A DNA stretch of 64,000 nucleotides from Actinostola sp. cb2023 (lineage: Eukaryota > Cnidaria > Anthozoa > Actiniaria > Actinostolidae). The notes beneath the pieces were generated by a model, which saw only the letters and a program-made list of their open reading frames with translations, was not told where the DNA came from and did not search any database. Positions 11,201-21,194 of this stretch are shown here, piece by piece. Positions within the stretch are counted from its first letter, which is position 1, and each line of letters starts with the position of its first letter. Both the position numbers and the translations under genes were made by a program. The stretch is from positions 403,501 to 467,500 of the forward strand of contig JAUJYZ010001422.1 in assembly GCA_033675265.1 (NCBI GenBank), read 5' to 3'.

Positions 11201-14200
11201 AGGAGGGAACAGAGGAAGGAAGGGGAAGAGAGAGGGAAGGAAGGAAGAAGAGGAAGGAAGGGAAGAGAGGAAGGAAGAGAAGGGAAGGAAAGAGAGGAAG
11301 GGAAGAGAGGAAGGGAAGAGAGGAAGAGGAAGAGAGGAAAGGAAGAGAGGAAGGGAAGAGAGGAAGGGAAGAGAGGAAGGGAAGAGAGGAAGAAGGAGAG
11401 GAGGAAGGGAAAGGAGAGAAGGGAAGAGAGGAAGGGAAGAGGAGGAAGGGAAGAGAGGAAGGGAAGAGAGGAAGGGAAGAGGGAAGAGAGGAAGGGAAGA
11501 GGAAGGGAAGAGGAAGGGAGAGAGGAAGAAGAGGAAGGGAAGAGAGGAAGGGAGAGGAAGGGAAGAGAGGAAGGGAGGAAGGGAAGAGAGAGGAAGGGAA
11601 GAGAGGAAGGGAAGAGAGGAAGGGAAGAGAGGAAGGGAGAGAGGAGGAAGGGAAGCGAGGAAGGGAAGAGAGGAAGGGGAAAGGGGAGAGGAAGGAAGGA
11701 AGGGAAGAGAGGAAGGGAAGGAAGGAGGAAGGGAAGAAGGAAGGAAGAGAGGAAGGAAGAGGAAGAGAGGAAGGAAGGAGAGAGGAAGGAGAGGAGGGAA
11801 GGAGAGGAAGGAAGGAAGGGAGAGAGGAAGGAAGGAAGGAGGAAGGGAAGAGGAAGGAGGAAGAAGGAAGGAAGGGAAGAGAGGAAGGGAAGGGAGAGGA
11901 AGGAAAGAGAGGAAGGAGAGAAGGAAGGAGAGGAGGAAGGAGGGAAGGAAGGGAAGAGGAAGGAAGGAAGGAAGGAAGAAGAAGAAGGAAGAGGAAGGAA
12001 GGAAGAGAGGAAGAGAGGAAGGAAGAGGAGGAAGGGAAGAGAGGAAGGAAGGATGGGAAGAGAGGAAGGAAGGAAGGGAAGAGAGGAAGGAAGGAGAAGG
12101 AAGAGAGGAAGGAGGGAAGAGAGGAAGGAAGAGAGGAAGGAAGGAAGGGAAGAGAGGAAGGAAGGAAGGGAAGAGAGGAAGGAAGGAAAGGAAGAGAGGA
12201 AGGAAGGAAGGGAAGAGAGGTAGGAAGGAAGGGAAGAGAGGAAGGAAGGAAGAAGGAAAGGAAGGAGGAAGGAAGGGAAGGGAAGGAAGAGGAAGGAAGG
12301 AAGGGGAAGAGGAAGGAAGGAAGGGGAAGAGAGGAAGGAAGGAAGGAAGAGAGGAAGGAAGGGAAGAGAGGAGGGAAGAGGAAGGAAGGAAGAGAGAAGG
12401 AAGGAAGGAAGAGAGGGAGGAAGGAAGAGAGAGGAAGAGAAGGAAGGAAGAGGAGAGGAAAGGAAGAGAGGAAGGAAGAGAGGAAGAGAGAGAGGAGGAA
12501 GGAAGGGAAGAGAGGAAGGAAAGAAGGGAAGAAGAGAGGAAGGAAGGAAGGGAAGAGAGGGAGGAAGGAAGGAAGGGAAGAGAGGAAGGAAGGAAGGGGG
12601 AAGAGAGGAAGGGAAGAGAGGAAGGAAGGGAGAGAGGAAGGGAAGAGAGGAGGGAGAGAGGAGGAAGAGGAAGAGAGAGGAAGGGAAGAGAGGAAGGGGA
12701 AGGAGGAGAAGAAGGAAGAGAGGAAGGGGAAGGAAGGAAAGGAAGGGAAGAGAGGAAGGAAGGAAGAGAGGAAGAGGAAGAAGAAGGAAGGAAGAGGAAG
12801 GGAAGAAGGAAGGAAGAGGAAGGAGGAAGAAGGAAGGGAAGAGAGGAAGGAAAGGAAGAAGAGGAAGGAAGGGAGAGGAAGGGAAGGGAAGGGAAGAGAA
12901 GAAGAAGAGGAGGAAGGAAGGAAGAGGAAGGAAGGAGAGGAAGGAGGAGGAAGGAAGAGAGGAAGAGAGGAAGGAAGGGAGGAAGAGAAGGAAGGAAGGA
13001 GAGGAAGGAAGGAAGGAAGGGAAGAGAGGAAGAGAGAAGGGAAGAGAGGAGGAGGAAGGGAAGAGAGGAAGGAAAGGAGAGAGGAAGGGAGGAGGAAGGA
13101 GGAAGGGAAGAGAAGGAAGGGAAGAGGAAGGAAGAAGAGAAGAGGAAGGGAAAGAGGAAGAGAGGAAGGAAGAGGAGGAAGAGAGGAAGGAGGAAGGGAA
13201 GAAGGAAGAAGGAAGGGAAGGAAGAAGGAAGGAAAGAGGAAAGAGAGGAAGGGAAGAAGGAAAGAGAGGAAGAGAGGAAGGGAGGAGGGAAGGGAAAGAG
13301 GAGGGAAGGGAAGAGAGAGGAAGAAGAGGAAGGAGAGGAAAGGAAGAGGAAGGGAAGAGAGAGGAAGGGAAGAGAGGAAGGGAGAGGAAGGAAGGGAAGA
13401 GAGGAAGGGAAAGGAGGAGGGAAGAGGAGAGAGGAAGGGAGAGGAAGGAAGAGAGGAAGGGAAGAGAGGAGAAAGAGGAAGGGAAGAGAGGAAGGGAAGA
13501 GAGGAAGGGAAGAGAGGAAGGAAGAGAGGAAGGGAAGAGAGGAAAGGGAAGAGAGAGAAGGGAAAGAGGAAGGGAGAGGAAGGAAAGAAGAGAGGAAGGA
13601 AGAGAGAGGAGGGAGAGGAAAGAGAGGAAGGAAGAGGAAGGAAGGAAAGAAGAAGGGAAGGGAAGGAGAGGAAGGAGAGGAAGGGAAGAGAGGAGGAAGG
13701 GAGGAAAGAAGAGGAAGAAGAGAAGGGAAGAGGAAGGGAAGAGGAAGGGAAGAGAGGAAGAGAGGAAGGAAGAGGAAGGGAAGGAAGGGAAGAGAGGAAG
13801 GGAGAGAGGAAGGAAGAGAGGAAGGGAAGAGAGGAAGGGAAAGAGAAGGAAGAGGAAGGGAGAGGAAGGGAGAGAGGAAGGAAAGGGAAAGGAAGGGAAG
13901 AGAGGAAGGAAGGAAGGAAGAGGAAGGGAAGGAAGAGAGGAAGGGAAGAGAGGAGGGAAGAGAGGAAAGAGAAGGAAGGGAGGAAGGAAGGGAAGAGGGA
14001 AGGAAGAGGAAGAGAGGAAGAGGAAGGGGAGAGGAAGAAGAGGAGGGAAGAGAGGAGGGAGAGAGGAAGGGAAGAGAAGGAAGGAAGGAAGGGAAGAGAG
14101 GAAGGAAGGAAGGGAAGAGAGGAAGGAAGGAAGGAAAGAGGAAGGAAGAGAGGAAGGGAAAGAGGAAGGGAAGAGGAAGGGGAAGGAAAGAGGAAGGGAA

Positions 14201-15381
14201 GGAAGGGAAGAGAGGAAGGGAAGGAAGGGAAGAGAGGAAGGAAGGAGGGAAGAGAGGAAGGAAGGAAAGAGAAGAGGAAGGAAAGGAGGAAGGGAAGGAA
14301 GAAGGAGGGAAGAGGAAGGAGGAAGGAGAGGAAGGAGGAAGGGAAGAGAGGAAGGAAGGAAGGAAAGGAAGAAGGAAGGGAAGAGGAAGGAAGGAAGAGA
14401 AGGAAGGAAAGGAAGAGGAAGGGAAGAGAGGAAGGAAGGGAAGAGAGGAAGGAAGGAAGGAAGGAAGGAAGGGAAGAGAGGAAGGAAGGAAGGGAAGGAA
14501 GGAAGGGAAGAGAGGAAGGGAAGGAGGAAGGAAGGAAGGGAAGGAAGGGAGAGGAAGGAGGAAGGGAAGGAAGGAAGGAAGAGGAAGGGAAGAAGGAGAA
14601 GGAAGGAAGGGAAGGAAGGAAGGGAAGAGAGGAAGGGAAGAGAGGAAGAGAGGAAGGAAGGGAAGAGAGGAAGGGAGGAAGGAAGGAAGGAAGGGAGGAA
14701 GGAAGGAAGGAAAGAAGGAAGGGAAGAACATATATTTATATTACTCACCAAGTAGTAAATAAACCTTTGGTCTCTTTCAAGTACTGCCATTCCTCCTGTT
14801 GTTTGTCCTATCAGAGCAACCATATGAAATGCAATAAATAAATGGAAGAATTTCAAAGGAGAATTTGTATTTTGATCACAAGTCACTTACAAGCTGTTCT
14901 TGTATGGACCACTTCAATTATGACATGCATAATGTATGATTCTCATCACATTCAATAATTATTGCCATTGCATAAGGGAGGAGGATTTGTACATTTTCCC
15001 ATAAAAGAAAACTTATTTCTAATAAGTATTTTTACTTTGCAGAATTAAACATCAAATATCCCCCAATTGATGTCAACATTCCCACCATCGTAGAGGCCTT
15101 CCCCGTCACCTCTCTCCCTTGGGATTAACAGCTAATATGTGCACCTCTACGTGTACATATGTACATGTGTATGCATTAGATATCATATACACATCAATTA
15201 ATGACAATACCATACTTTGATGTAGCAGCTCTTGAACACCGCCAAATTGCTTCTTAAACATGACAGCAATTCCTTGACCCATCTTTACATCGGCACTAAT
15301 ACAGTGAGCCATTGAGTAGTTGGCAGGACAGGAGAAAAGGTCACCTGTGATCTCTTTGATGCTTGCCCTTTCTTGTTTGGG
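2225..15381 (-). CDS. OARD1: TARG1/OARD1-like macrodomain protein with giant repeat tail (start exon not found)
   Basis: Three joined exons encode a macrodomain: 15216-15381, 14749-14807, and a last exon from 9297 downward, all with GT-AG sites and fitting phases. Landmarks are the ITGDLFSCP strand, [16 protein letters not shown] (phosphate-binding loop), [24 protein letters not shown] and GCGLDRLEW. The Lys of LVTK and the Asp of GCGLD match the catalytic Lys84 and Asp125 of human TARG1, which removes ADP-ribose from acidic residues, so activity is likely. The domain is about 145 residues, close to TARG1's full 152. Only a few N-terminal residues and the start codon are missing. After a basic, Gln/Arg-rich linker (about 9086-8930) the exon enters 46-residue repeats. 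As sequenced, the frame stops at 7885 (545 codons from 15381). Beyond that the repeats stay open in sense segments down to 2225, split by small indels. Function of the tail is unknown. Confidence 0.85.
2323..8670 (-). repeat. Coding minisatellite: about 44 units of 138 bp (46 aa), some of 150 bp
   Basis: Units recur every 138 bp (starts at 2323, 2461, 2599, 2737 and so on). Some are 150 bp because a DDEK quartet is doubled. The unit read on the minus strand contains [15 protein letters not shown], then [17 protein letters not shown], then [11 protein letters not shown]. It holds 14 acidic and 9 Lys/Arg residues of 46, no Cys or Trp, and is probably disordered. Variants are few: SQ or LQ, EK or DK, GG or GS. 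Margins are diverged on both sides (about 8670-8930 and 2110-2320), while the core is nearly identical, as expected for an array homogenised by unequal exchange. Plus-strand reading is also open but looks like a shadow. Confidence 0.95.
5345..5536. repeat. Scrambled block within the 138-bp array
   Basis: Repeat fragments are truncated and reordered here, with duplicated cctttttgtccc-type pieces and a second gatcgctatacttcac. A similar scrambled block lies at 6230-6400. Both break the reading frame. They may be recombination scars or assembly joins. Confidence 0.7.
7885..9297 (-). CDS. OARD1: Last exon of macrodomain gene: macrodomain C-terminus, linker and first uninterrupted repeats
   Basis: The acceptor is ttcattcag before 9297. 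The first ~70 codons finish the macrodomain ([18 protein letters not shown], then ITIYHY). A linker rich in R, Q and D follows. Next come about three diverged repeat units ([20 protein letters not shown]) and then near-identical 46-residue units. The first stop is at 7885, caused by one extra T near 7915 (five T where other units have four). This is the longest stretch that can be read without assuming an error, so it is the conservative end of the protein. Confidence 0.8.
   Translation of the reverse strand, partial: VTKENYWLKPTYGTLIHSLQAMKKHNLHNGVTHLCMPKIGCGLDRLEWDKVLDSINYVYQDTDIEITIYHYEDNQRDNRRNTSQDRRQQDFQWYPKEQYYQREQRGSASYERQHHLKQGGRERDGREERRHNDYKRQKGANDPRKSADRPTTSQNRDKDLRGGKWHERKQIKHSEQEGQTHNPTKSAETDGISQNKKKKLQKTKQGGKRDGREEVKHSDHEGQTHNPTKSAETDGISQKKNRELQETKQGGGEMDGSKEVKYSDHKGQKDDEEESAETTRTSEKKEKELLQETKQGGGEMDGSKEVKNSDHEGQKDDEKDDEKESAETTRTSEKKDKELSQGTKQGSGEMDGSKEVKHSDHEGQKDDEKESAETTRTSEKKEKELSQETKQGGGEMDGSKEVKYSDHEGQKDDEKESAETTRTSEKKEKELSQETKQGSGEMDGSKEVKYSDHEGQKDDEKGKCRDHKNI
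9335..14728. repeat. 5.4-kb polypurine.polypyrimidine tract filling an intron
   Basis: The plus strand is almost only A and G for about 5394 bp, built from ggaa, ggaaga and gggaagag motifs. I noticed only about ten pyrimidine interruptions (for example near 9580, 10090, 10548, 10991, 11208, 12051). It fills nearly all of the 5451-bp intron between the exons at 14749 and 9297, so the pre-mRNA carries a 5.4-kb polypyrimidine run. Very long open frames on both strands are a by-product of composition (Gly/Glu/Arg/Lys or Ser/Pro/Leu/Phe only) and are not genes. Confidence 0.97.
14830..14930. repeat. Dispersed repeat family member
   Basis: Contains caaaggagaatttg, then ttttgatcacaagtcactta and gttcttgta. 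The same words recur at 31010-31320, 32920-32960 and 34110-34220, so this is an interspersed family of unknown type lying in an intron of the macrodomain gene. Confidence 0.6.
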
Positions 15382-15947
15382 CTGAAATTGATAAGAAGCA
15401 TTTAGTATAGCAAGGAATTTCTCTTAATAAAATGCTTCATATTCTTTGTAGTGTTTATTGCTGCGAAGCCGTAAGGCGAGCAGCAACACTAATCTTGACG
15501 GTTTCCCTGTGTTATGTTGGTATCCCTGTGTGCTAGATGCCAGCAAAAATCTCGATTTGTGTTTGTCCTGTCGGATTTTTCGGAGTGTGGTCGGCGCAAC
15601 TTCGACAATGCTCGGACAGCAGTATGTTCTGAGCATGCAGTACATGTGTCCAGCGGGGTTCATCATAAATTCCTACGTACATTGTACGTTCATGTTGTTC
15701 AGACTCAATGAATAGTAGACGATTTTGGAAGTTCATTGTTGTTTGGTCCGAGGTATTCGCCGTGTAATTATGTCAAGGTCAAACTTATTTATTGCTGAAA
15801 GTAATGTTTAAAGGCCGACAATGAGGACTGGACAGGGTTTCAAGTCCGAGGTGAAGCCGAGGACTTGAAACCCCGTCCAGTCCGAATGGCACATTCCAGC
15901 TATAATTTATGCGCGCGGGGATTTCTGGGAAGTGTGGTATCATCTTC

Positions 15948-15958
15948 AAGATGGCGGC
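15948..15958 (+). promoter_or_regulatory. YY1-like motif in transposon left end
   Basis: AAGATGGCGGC matches the long YY1 consensus. It lies about 90 bp upstream of the YqaJ start codon, just inside the left inverted repeat. The right end has a related aaatggccgc sequence upstream of the THAP gene. Possible promoter element; inference only. Confidence 0.35.
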
Positions 15959-16046
15959 GATGTAAACAAACAAGTGTTTCAATTGCTTTCACATTATAAA
16001 ATCACTGTATACTACGCTCTTTTGTTCTCTAAGTTAAAGTTAAACA

Positions 16047-19000
16047 ATGGAAATGGATATTAGCCAATCTTCTCGAGTAATGTGGACAAAGAATATATCG
16101 GATCTTCCAGATTTTTCACATGAATTTCTTGAAAAACATCTTGTATCTGACGCGGGAATCGATCGACAACCTAAAGGAGCCGGGAGACACAAAAAGCTCG
16201 GTTATCAGCTGTTCAAGTCGGGCTATGTCAATGGTGTTGCAGTAAAACCTCGTGTAACGATGGGTGATGAAGACTATTTTCTGGTTCGTGGTAGAGTGAA
16301 CGCTCAAATGAAGAAATGCGAGTATAATGTGTATGTCCACTTCAAGCAACGATCAGGACAAATTTCTTACGCACGATGTGAATGTCCAGCAGGAAAAGGA
16401 GGCTGTTGCAAGCACGTTGCTGCGCTTTTATTTCAAATGTTAGATTATAAGGAACTTGAACTCGAAGAAGTCCCAGATGCCATGTCGTGTACCGAAAAAC
16501 TTCAAACGTGGAATGTACCGGCTGGACACGAGTCGACAGGCGCTGTACTTTTTGAAGAGTTGCTGTTTGAACCACAGGCAGCCCAAGCAATAGACTTCTG
16601 GAGGCCTTTTATGAAGAAAATTTTTATTTCAATAAATTCTATTAAAACTTATCTGAGTTGTTTATTGTGTCTTACTTTATCATCCTGTACAGTTTCAGCT
16701 CGATCCGAGGCCTATTTACGAAGATTTTCAATATCTGCTCCTCTCCACATGAATATGTGGAAGGCTGGAGACTCCGACTCATCTCAACCGCTATATTCGC
16801 CAGGAAAAAAAATATATATGCCCATTTCAACGCTTGTCTCGCTACAATACCTACAGATATGTTTAGACCGATAATCCCTCCATCAGGCAGTGATTTCAAA
16901 TTGTCATCAAACCAAATATTCCTCGAGAAATCCGTGGTTTTAAACCGAAGTTTTGAAATCTTTTGAGGCTTGTGATCGCTGGGGTTCAAATGGGGTTTGA
17001 AGTGGGAGTGAATTGCACGTAGCTGATTGGACAGAATTATCACCTGACTAGTGCGAAAAGCACGCTCCCCACTGGGCCACAGGAATAATTTTAAAACAAA
17101 CATTAGACTTACCAGGGTATAGCGGGGAATAATTTTTGTTCATCAATTGTCCTAAACAAGCCAAACACGACAGCAAGCGATGACTAGGGGAAAACCTCGT
17201 ACGCCGGTTGTTGTTTTGGTTAGTTTTCGCAGGTAAATTCGAGCAAATTTCAAGCAATTATGCCTAAAATACCTACAGAATTGTTGCTGCGAGCCGCCAG
17301 GCGAGCAGCGAAACTAATCTTGACGGAGTTCCTGTGTCATGTGTGGTCGTGTGGGATCTGGGCACTTATGTGGATGCGGCGAGAGTCGAGACTGCATTTC
17401 ACGGAGTGGGTTTGTGTGTGGAGATGATTTTGTGAGCCACGGTACTTTTGATCAGCGCACACTCGCAACACGTTCAATCGATATTGAGTATCGTTTATTT
17501 TTCGCTGATTCAAGCCAGGAAAGTGTTCGTTTTCTACAAATCCATGATGTCAAATGCAACTTTATTCATTGCTGGAAGCATTCATCAGGGTCATGAACAA
17601 TTTAGTGACATTTCAAGGCGAAGACCATGTTCTTTTATGAGTTTTCAGCGCTGTTATGGTTGTGTGCTCAGTCACGTCCAGTTCCACAATGAAGTACATA
17701 AGCTTAAGTTACTTCTACAGTGAGTCGATCAGAGTTGACCGAAGGAGACAGCATGTACTTGAATGCTTTTGAAAGACACAGTTAGTATCCCCGATGCTGA
17801 CCTATCTACCTGATCGAGCTCGTTGGTCTTCGTCAAACCAATCCGGCCCATGCCATTGGCATTGAGGCAACTACTGAATCAAATTATACGATCCATCCTG
17901 ATGTACTTTTATCTTCTACAAGTCTGCTATGAGGCTTCGACATCTTTCCTGATATCTGGCCAGTAACATTGTATATAATATACACCAAACACAATTCTCT
18001 ATTTCATTGAATCCATATTTGTATTAATTTAATACTGCATATCAGTAGAGTACAAACTATTACAAGCGTGTAACATAAATAGTGCAAAGTATTGCATGCT
18101 TTTAGTGCTGGTACATGTCTATAGCTGTCTGTCCATGACCAGATTATTATAGCGGGTGGGAATGATAATTAATAGAGACATGGAATGGAACAATGTGACC
18201 GGGATGGGAATGAGAATCAATGGAGATGTGGGATGGGAACAATGGGACAAGGGTGGGAATGAGAATCAGTAGATATATGGGAGGGAAATAGGTTTCTTGT
18301 AAGCTAGAACACATGACACAGTAATAAAGTTATTATTATTATTATACCGCATTTTTATTATTTTATTTTACAATTAATGCACCTTGCTGAAAATTAAGGG
18401 ACAGCCACATGTATGCATTGAAAGCTACATTTCACTTTTATGTGTTACCATGTACTGTACGGCAGTGCACAACTCGCAGCACTTCACTTTCTACCAGAAA
18501 CGACTAGTTTTAAAATTATTCCTGTGGCCCAGTGGGGAGCGTGCTTTTCGCACTAGTCAGGTGATAATTCTGTCCAATCAGCTACGTGCAATTCACTCCC
18601 ACTTCAAACCCCATTTGAACCCCAGCGATCACAAGCCTCAAAAGATTTCAAAACTTCGGTTTAAAACCACGGATTTCTCGAGGAATATTTGGTTTGATGA
18701 CAATTTGAAATCACTGCCTGATGGAGGGATTATCGGTCTAAACATATCTGTAGGTATTGTAGCGAGACAAGCGTTGAAATGGGCATATTTTGTTTTTTTT
18801 CTGGCGAATATAGCGGTTGAGTCGAGTCCAAGTCTCCAGCCTTCCACATATTCATGTGGAGAGGAGCAGATATTGAAAATCTTCGTAAATAGGCCTCGGA
18901 TCGAGCTGAAACTGTACAGGATGATAAAGTAAGACACAATAAACAACTCAGATAAGTTTTAATAGAATTTATTGAAATAAAAATTTTCTTCATAAAAGGC

Positions 19001-20091
19001 CTCCAGAAGTCTATTGCTTGGGCTGCCTGTGTTTGAACATGCAAGTTACGAAAGAGATCGCACAGGTCGCAAACGTCCTCTAGTTCGAGGTAAGAGAGAA
19101 GACTATAAAGCAGCACCCTCCTTTGCTGAAAAGGTTAAAAAGGAAGATTTACAACGATTGCGAGATGGCCTTGTCAAATGTTACGAGAAAAGCCCTCTTG
19201 TTAGTGTGCTTGATGACCACGAATGCAATCCTTTTGACTATGACAACTATCACGATACTTTGCCATCAAAAAATAAAACTGGTGACAAAGAAAAACGCTT
19301 TGAGCTGTCTGAGCTCAGAGAGTGTTAGAGATCATATAGTAAACAATCTTGATAACAGTCTAGATTTGAGTCACTTATCACAAAGCGAACAAACTTGTCT
19401 TTCATCAAAAAACATTCAAGTTGATTTAAATCAATTACAAGAAATTGAAAGGAACACTAGAGGACAAACAGATTGTCCAGAGTGGTTTGTAGAAAGGAAC
19501 AAACGGTTAACCTCATCAAATTTTGGCTCAGTCATCAACAGAAGGGAGTCAATTCATCCCAAATCAATAATTGACAGAGTGAAAAATTCTAGTCTGTCTT
19601 CAAAAATACCAAAAAGTTGTAAGTGGGGTAAAGAAAGTGAAGAGAATGCACTTCTGAAATATTATGATTCAAAGCAATGTGAAGATAATCCTGTAGAAGT
19701 TTGCAGATCTGTGGGTTTTGTCGTCAATCCAAAATGGCCATGGCTAGGGGCAAGCCCTGATGCACTTGTATACAGTTCTGTTGAACCATTTCCATATGGG
19801 GCTGCAGAGATCAAGTCTCCTTCCTCAAAAATTAATAAGACCATTGGAGAGGCATGTCAAGATCCAAATTTTTGTCTTAAATATTTAGATGGAAAACCAA
19901 GTCTAAAACAAAAGCACATTTACTATTTTCAATGTCAAGGAATTATGGCTATCTGCCAATTGAGGTGGATAGATTTTGTCGTTTATACAGTGAAAGACCT
20001 CCGTATAGAACGTATTTATTTTGATGCAACAAACTGGGAGAACAATATGCTTTCAAAGCTTACTCAGTTTTATTTCAGTTTTCTTGTATAA
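16047..20091 (+). pseudogene. SWIM zinc finger-YqaJ nuclease of the transposon, disrupted
   Basis: The N-terminal part (16047-16572) has a SWIM zinc finger, CxCxnCxH, at about residues 111-123 (CECPAGKGGCCKH). The gene resumes at about 19039 (ASYERDRTGRKRP) and ends at 20091. The C-terminal part is a YqaJ/lambda-exonuclease-type fold: RLTSSNFGSV, WGKESEENA, GASPDA (Asp at 19759) and AEIKSP (Glu at 19807, Lys at 19813) give the D...ExK nuclease core, followed by YYFQCQG. Two lesions break it: the 2.46-kb insertion at 16573 and a frameshift near 19300 (the first frame stops at 19328). Such a protein probably assists transposition by DNA end processing; that role is inference. Confidence 0.85.
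16573..19031. mobile_element. 2.46-kb element with ~520-bp inverted repeats, inserted in the YqaJ gene
   Basis: The ends read CACAGGCAGCCCAAGC and its complement. The inverted repeats cover about 16573-17103 and 18500-19031 and are nearly identical. The 7-bp target TTTGAAC is duplicated at 16566-16572 and 19032-19038. Mentally removing the insert and one target copy rejoins the nuclease reading frame, which proves direction and order of insertion. The centre (about 17260-18510) has no recognised protein but shares end motifs with the outer element at 15434. Superfamily unassigned. Open frames within the arms are mirror copies of each other and not supported as genes. Confidence 0.85.
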
Positions 20092-20099
20092 ATAATGTA

Positions 20100-21190
20100 A
20101 TTTTATGTAAATATATATACTGATATTTCAATTTTATGTAAATAACTGATATGCAAATTTTATGTAAATAACTTTCAATTGATACAGTTACTACTAGAGT
20201 ACAAACACTAAAAGCGTGAAATAGTATTAAATCTAAATAGTACTAATTGGTGAAATACAGTTGTATCCTTTGTTTTCTATTGTTTCATCACTCTATTTAG
20301 TACTATTTATGTGTAGTTTGTACTGTTTCACGCTTTTATTGTTTGTGCTCTATTCCAATAATATATAAATAATTTTGATATCTCACTAATGTAAATAATA
20401 TTGATATCCCAATAATATAAATAATAAATAATTAAATAATTTTGATATCCCAATTTTATGTACATGTAATGCAGCTGAATTTATGCAACATATAACATAA
20501 TGTGCCTCGATTCTCAATATTTAGAATGTAAAAGTAGAGTAGATTTATTTATTCAGATAGATTTCATGTGACTGTGACAAAACGTGGCATTTGGAATAGG
20601 TATTGAAATCAAATGTCACACAGCAGAGTGCAGAACTTTTCCATGCATGCTATACATTTACAGGAATGACAGCCTGTCACAGCATGACATGGACCATGCC
20701 ATGGAGTTTTCACAGTCATCTTTACACAAATCTGTTTTTTCCAACTTGGTTATTTAATTTAGAAACCCCACTATTTCGAATATCAATAAATTAACTTATT
20801 TCCCTTTGATCATTTCTTCAGTTATTTACTATTGGTTATTTCAAACCCTGCTATATCGAACAATGGTAGTTCGAAAGAGCAGGATTTGACTGTACAATAA
20901 TTGTGTTACATATATTGTTAGTGCTATAAATTTGTATTCATTCAATATGTTGATCTCAATTAGTGTCATTTTCGTATGAGTGGGAAGTAGTTACGATCCA
21001 TGCAATGTCTTGGCCATGATTGCCAGGTACCATGTCTGAGCTTTCTGATTGGCTGAACAGTGATTTTAATATCATTGGTTATTATATAAATAGATGATGT
21101 TGATTCTGTAACTCAATCAATGCTGTAGGTTTCTCACTCATAAGAAAATGATGCAATAGATTTTCAATAAAATTAATACTGTGAATTTGA
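20100..21190. other. AT-rich spacer between the convergent transposon genes
   Basis: No gene is seen. It contains short tandem ttttatgtaaata units at about 20095-20170, one small foldback element (20197-20350), and the presumed 3' ends of both transposon genes. Confidence 0.6.
20197..20350. mobile_element. Small foldback element with TA target duplication
   Basis: The ends gagtacaaacac and gtttgtgctc are imperfect complements, and an internal ctaaatagtacta is mirrored. TA flanks both sides (20195-20196 and 20351-20352). It belongs to the same family as 27756-27895. Confidence 0.6.
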
Positions 21191-21194
21191 CTTC

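Noticed and set aside
9212..14886. Very long open frames (over 1200-1800 codons) on both strands of the purine tract
   Set aside because: They use only four or five amino acids, exist on both strands, and lie in an intron bounded by good splice sites of the macrodomain gene. They result from composition.
15424..15736. Possible first exon of the macrodomain gene just upstream of 15381
   Set aside because: The sequence belongs to the outer transposable element, and no start codon with a fitting donor and phase was found.
16672..18932. Two similar open frames of 143 and 182 codons
   Set aside because: They are the two mirrored arms of one element, resemble no known protein, and the frame is kept only because the arms are nearly identical.
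19400..20091. Integrated virus, because YqaJ is called a viral recombinase domain
   Set aside because: It lies inside inverted repeats with a transposase gene and a target duplication, so it is a DNA transposon gene. No viral structural genes are near.
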